Part shown: positions 62,101-64,000 of the stretch, in pieces
How positions within the stretch are numbered: the stretch's first letter is position 1
How the letters are laid out: each line of letters starts with the position of its first letter
Origin: Nemertoderma westbladi
Lineage: Eukaryota; Xenacoelomorpha; Nemertodermatida; Nemertodermatidae
DNA length: 64,000 nucleotides
Direction of reading: 5' to 3'
NCBI GenBank assembly: GCA_032718475.1
Contig: JAUCBJ010001875.1
Span: forward strand, 1-64,000
Notes under the pieces: model-generated
The model's input: the letters and a program-made list of their open reading frames with translations, nothing else
Database searches by the model: none
What the model was told of the DNA's origin: nothing
Position numbers and translations under genes: made by a program

Positions 62101-64000
62101 CATGTATCAATACAGAGTAGGCCTATCTGTAAGTACAACATGTATCAATCCAGAGTAGGCCTATCTGTAAGTACAACATGTATCAATCCAGAGTAGGCCT
62201 ATCTGTAAGTACAACATGTATCAATCCAGAGTAGGCCTATCTGTAAGTACATCATGTATCAATCCAGAGTAGACCTATCTGTAAGTACAACATGTATCAA
62301 TCTAGAGTAGACCTATCTGTAAGTACAACATGTATCAATCCAGAGTAGACCTATCTGTAAGTACAACATGTATCAATCTAGAGTAGGCCTATCTGTAAGT
62401 ACAACATGTATCAATCCAGAGTAGACCTATCTGTAAGTACAACATGTATCAATCCAGAGTAGACCTATCTGTAAGTACAACATGTATCAATCCAGAGTAG
62501 ACCTATCTGTAAGTACAACATGTATCAATCTAGAGTAGACCTATCTGTAAGTACAACATGTATCAATCCAGAGTAGACCTATCTGTAAGTACAACATGTA
62601 TCAATCTAGAGTAGGCCTATCTGTAAGTACATCATGTATCAATCCAGAGTAGACCTATCTGTAAGTACAACATGTATCAATCTAGAGTAGACCTATCTGT
62701 AAGTACAACATGTATCAATCCAGAGTAGACCTATCTGTAAGTACAACATGTATCAATCTAGAGTAGGCCTATCTGTAAGTACAACATGTATCAATCCAGA
62801 GTAGACCTATCTGTAAGTACAACATGTATCAATCCAGAGTAGGTCTACCTGTAAGTACAACATGTATCAATCCAGAGTAGGCCGACCTGTAAGTACAACA
62901 TGTATCAATCCAAAGTAGGCCTATCTGTAAGTACAACATGTATCAATCCAGAGTAGACCTACCTGTAAGTACAACATGTATCAATCCAGAGTAGACCTAT
63001 CTGTAAGTACAACATGTATCAATCTAGAGTAGGCCTATCTGTAAGTACAACATGTATCAATCCAGAGTAGACCTATCTGTAAGTACAACATGTATCAATC
63101 CAGAGTAGACCTATCTGTAAGTACAACATGTATCAATCCAGAGTAGACCTATCTGTAAGTACAACATGTATCAATCTAGAGTAGGCCTATCTGTAAGTAC
63201 AACATGTATCAATCTAGAGTGGGCCTATCTGTAAGTACAACATGTATCAATCCAGAGTAGACCTATCTGTAAGTACAACATGTATCAATCCAGAGTAGAC
63301 CTATCTGTAAGTACAACATGTATCAATCCAGAGTAGACCTATCTGTAAGTACAACATGTATCAATCCAGAGTAGGCCTATCTGTAAGTACAACATGTATC
63401 AATCTAGAGTGGGCCTATCTGTAAGTACAACATGTATCAATCCAGAGTAGGCCTATCTGTACGTACAACATGTATCAATCCAGAGTAGACCTACCTGTAA
63501 GTACAACATGTATCAATCCAGAGTAGACCTATCTGTAAGTACAACATGTATCAATCCAGAGTAGACCTATCTGTAAGTACAACATGTATCAATCCAGAGT
63601 AGGCCTATCTGTAAGTACAACATGTATCAATCCAGAGTAGACCTATCTGTAAGTACAACATGTATCAATCCAGAGTAGACCTATCTGTAAGTACAACATG
63701 TATCAATCCAGAGTAGACCTATCTGTAAGTACAACATGTATCAATCCAGAGTAGGCCTATCTGTAAGTACAACATGTATCAATCTAGAGTGGGCCTATCT
63801 GTAAGTACAACATGTATCAATCCAGAGTAGACCTATCTGTAAGTACAACATGTATCAATCCAGAGTAGGCCTATCTGTAAGTACAACATGTATCAATCCA
63901 GAGTAGACCTATCTGTAAGTACAACATGTATCAATCCAGAGTAGACCTATCTGTAAGTACAACATGTATCAATCCAAAGTAGGCCTACAGTGTAAGTACA
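59200..64000 (+). repeat. Right-hand variable part of the array
   Basis: Variants absent from the core appear: ACAAGCATG and CAGGAGTAGG (each a one-base insertion, several copies between 59620 and 60300), GTAATACATG, GGCCGACC, AATATACC, AATCTAGAG and GTGGGCC. Last monomers read CCAAAG then CCTACAGTGTAAG at the window edge, so the array probably continues or is near a boundary. Confidence 0.8.

Larger units (their letters stand above)
15111..64000 (+). repeat. 38-bp satellite array, about 1,285 monomers, runs off the right edge
   Basis: The consensus monomer is GTAAGTACAACATGTATCAA followed by TCCAGAGTAGGCCTATCT. All copies have the same orientation and no other sequence interrupts them. A first degenerate unit lies at about 15099. 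Counting the phase from 15111 to 63869 gives 1,282 monomers plus a net 42 bases of small indels, which agrees with the individual indels seen. Common variants: CCTAC for CCTAT, TAGACC for TAGGCC, AATACAG or AATATAG for AATCCAG, CCAAAG for CCAGAG, ACAGCATG, ACACATAT, GTACGTAC, and GGCCAACC(C/T)G. It cannot code: 38 is not a multiple of three and the TAA and TAG in each unit close every forward frame within 114 bases; the reverse strand is closed likewise. Confidence 0.98.

Noticed and set aside
15111-64000. CRISPR array
   Set aside because: Units are contiguous with no unique spacers, the repeat is 38 bp end to end, and the surrounding DNA is animal.
15111-64000. Repetitive protein-coding gene
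   Set aside because: 38 is not divisible by three, and TAA and TAG in each unit close every frame; no frame above about 60 codons exists in the array.
15111-64000. Telomeric repeat or self-cleaving ribozyme satellite
   Set aside because: The unit does not resemble TTAGGG-type repeats, and I could not find the CUGAUGA and GAAA core of hammerhead ribozymes in it.

Overview
The window is nuclear DNA from an animal, most likely a marine invertebrate. The evidence is decayed APE-type LINEs, tRNA-derived SINEs, MITE-like palindromic elements, no operons or compact genes, and a very long satellite. The palindromic octamers TAGGCCTA and TACCGGTA are strikingly common even outside the satellite. From general impression I lean towards an echinoderm or another deuterostome, but nothing here proves it.

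Positions 1 to about 8,300 are AT-rich non-coding DNA full of small mobile elements and structured repeats: a 23-base C run (429-451), a possible piggyBac-like terminus (1374), a 387-bp MITE with near-perfect terminal inverted repeats (1545-1931), a foldback element of about 560 bp (2020-2583), hairpins and an 18-bp tandem repeat built on AGTCCAA/TTGGACT (3342-3730), two tRNA-derived SINE-like sequences (about 5500-5740 on minus, about 6285-6590 on plus), a pair of related MITEs (6735-7181) and a 135-150 bp tandem repeat (7250-7705). I find no credible host protein gene there.

Positions 8,328-14,020 hold three copies of one non-LTR retrotransposon family: a short 3' fragment (copy C, plus), a 5'-truncated copy with a nearly complete reverse transcriptase (copy A, minus), and a longer copy with endonuclease and RT remnants (copy B, plus). 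A and B lie head to head. All are broken. Copy B has lost the catalytic core of its RT, replaced by low-complexity filler, and is flanked by a long direct repeat that starts with a G run.

Positions 14,076-15,100 are the only place where a host gene start is suggested: a duplicated segment of about 223 bp carrying TATA-like boxes, then an ATG opening a signal-peptide-like reading frame (14,920) that runs into a GTAAGT splice donor (15,022). This is a candidate first exon or a 42-residue secreted peptide, and is unproven.

From about 15,111 to the right edge (64,000) the window is one uninterrupted tandem array of a 38-bp monomer, about 1,285 copies, all in one orientation. Each monomer carries GTAAGT and two palindromes (ACATGT and TAGGCCTA) whose centres are exactly 19 bp apart, half the monomer. 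Inside the array are clear higher-order events: a 95-monomer duplication, a 36-monomer duplication, a duplication of about 5 kb whose two copies differ by a 30-monomer block, a 90-monomer repeat, recurrent 6-bp insertions at one fixed site, and a highly homogenised core (about 43.65-53.6 kb) between more variable flanks. The array begins about 90 bp after the candidate splice donor, so if that exon is real the satellite would fill its first intron. This array and its internal structure are the main discovery of the window.
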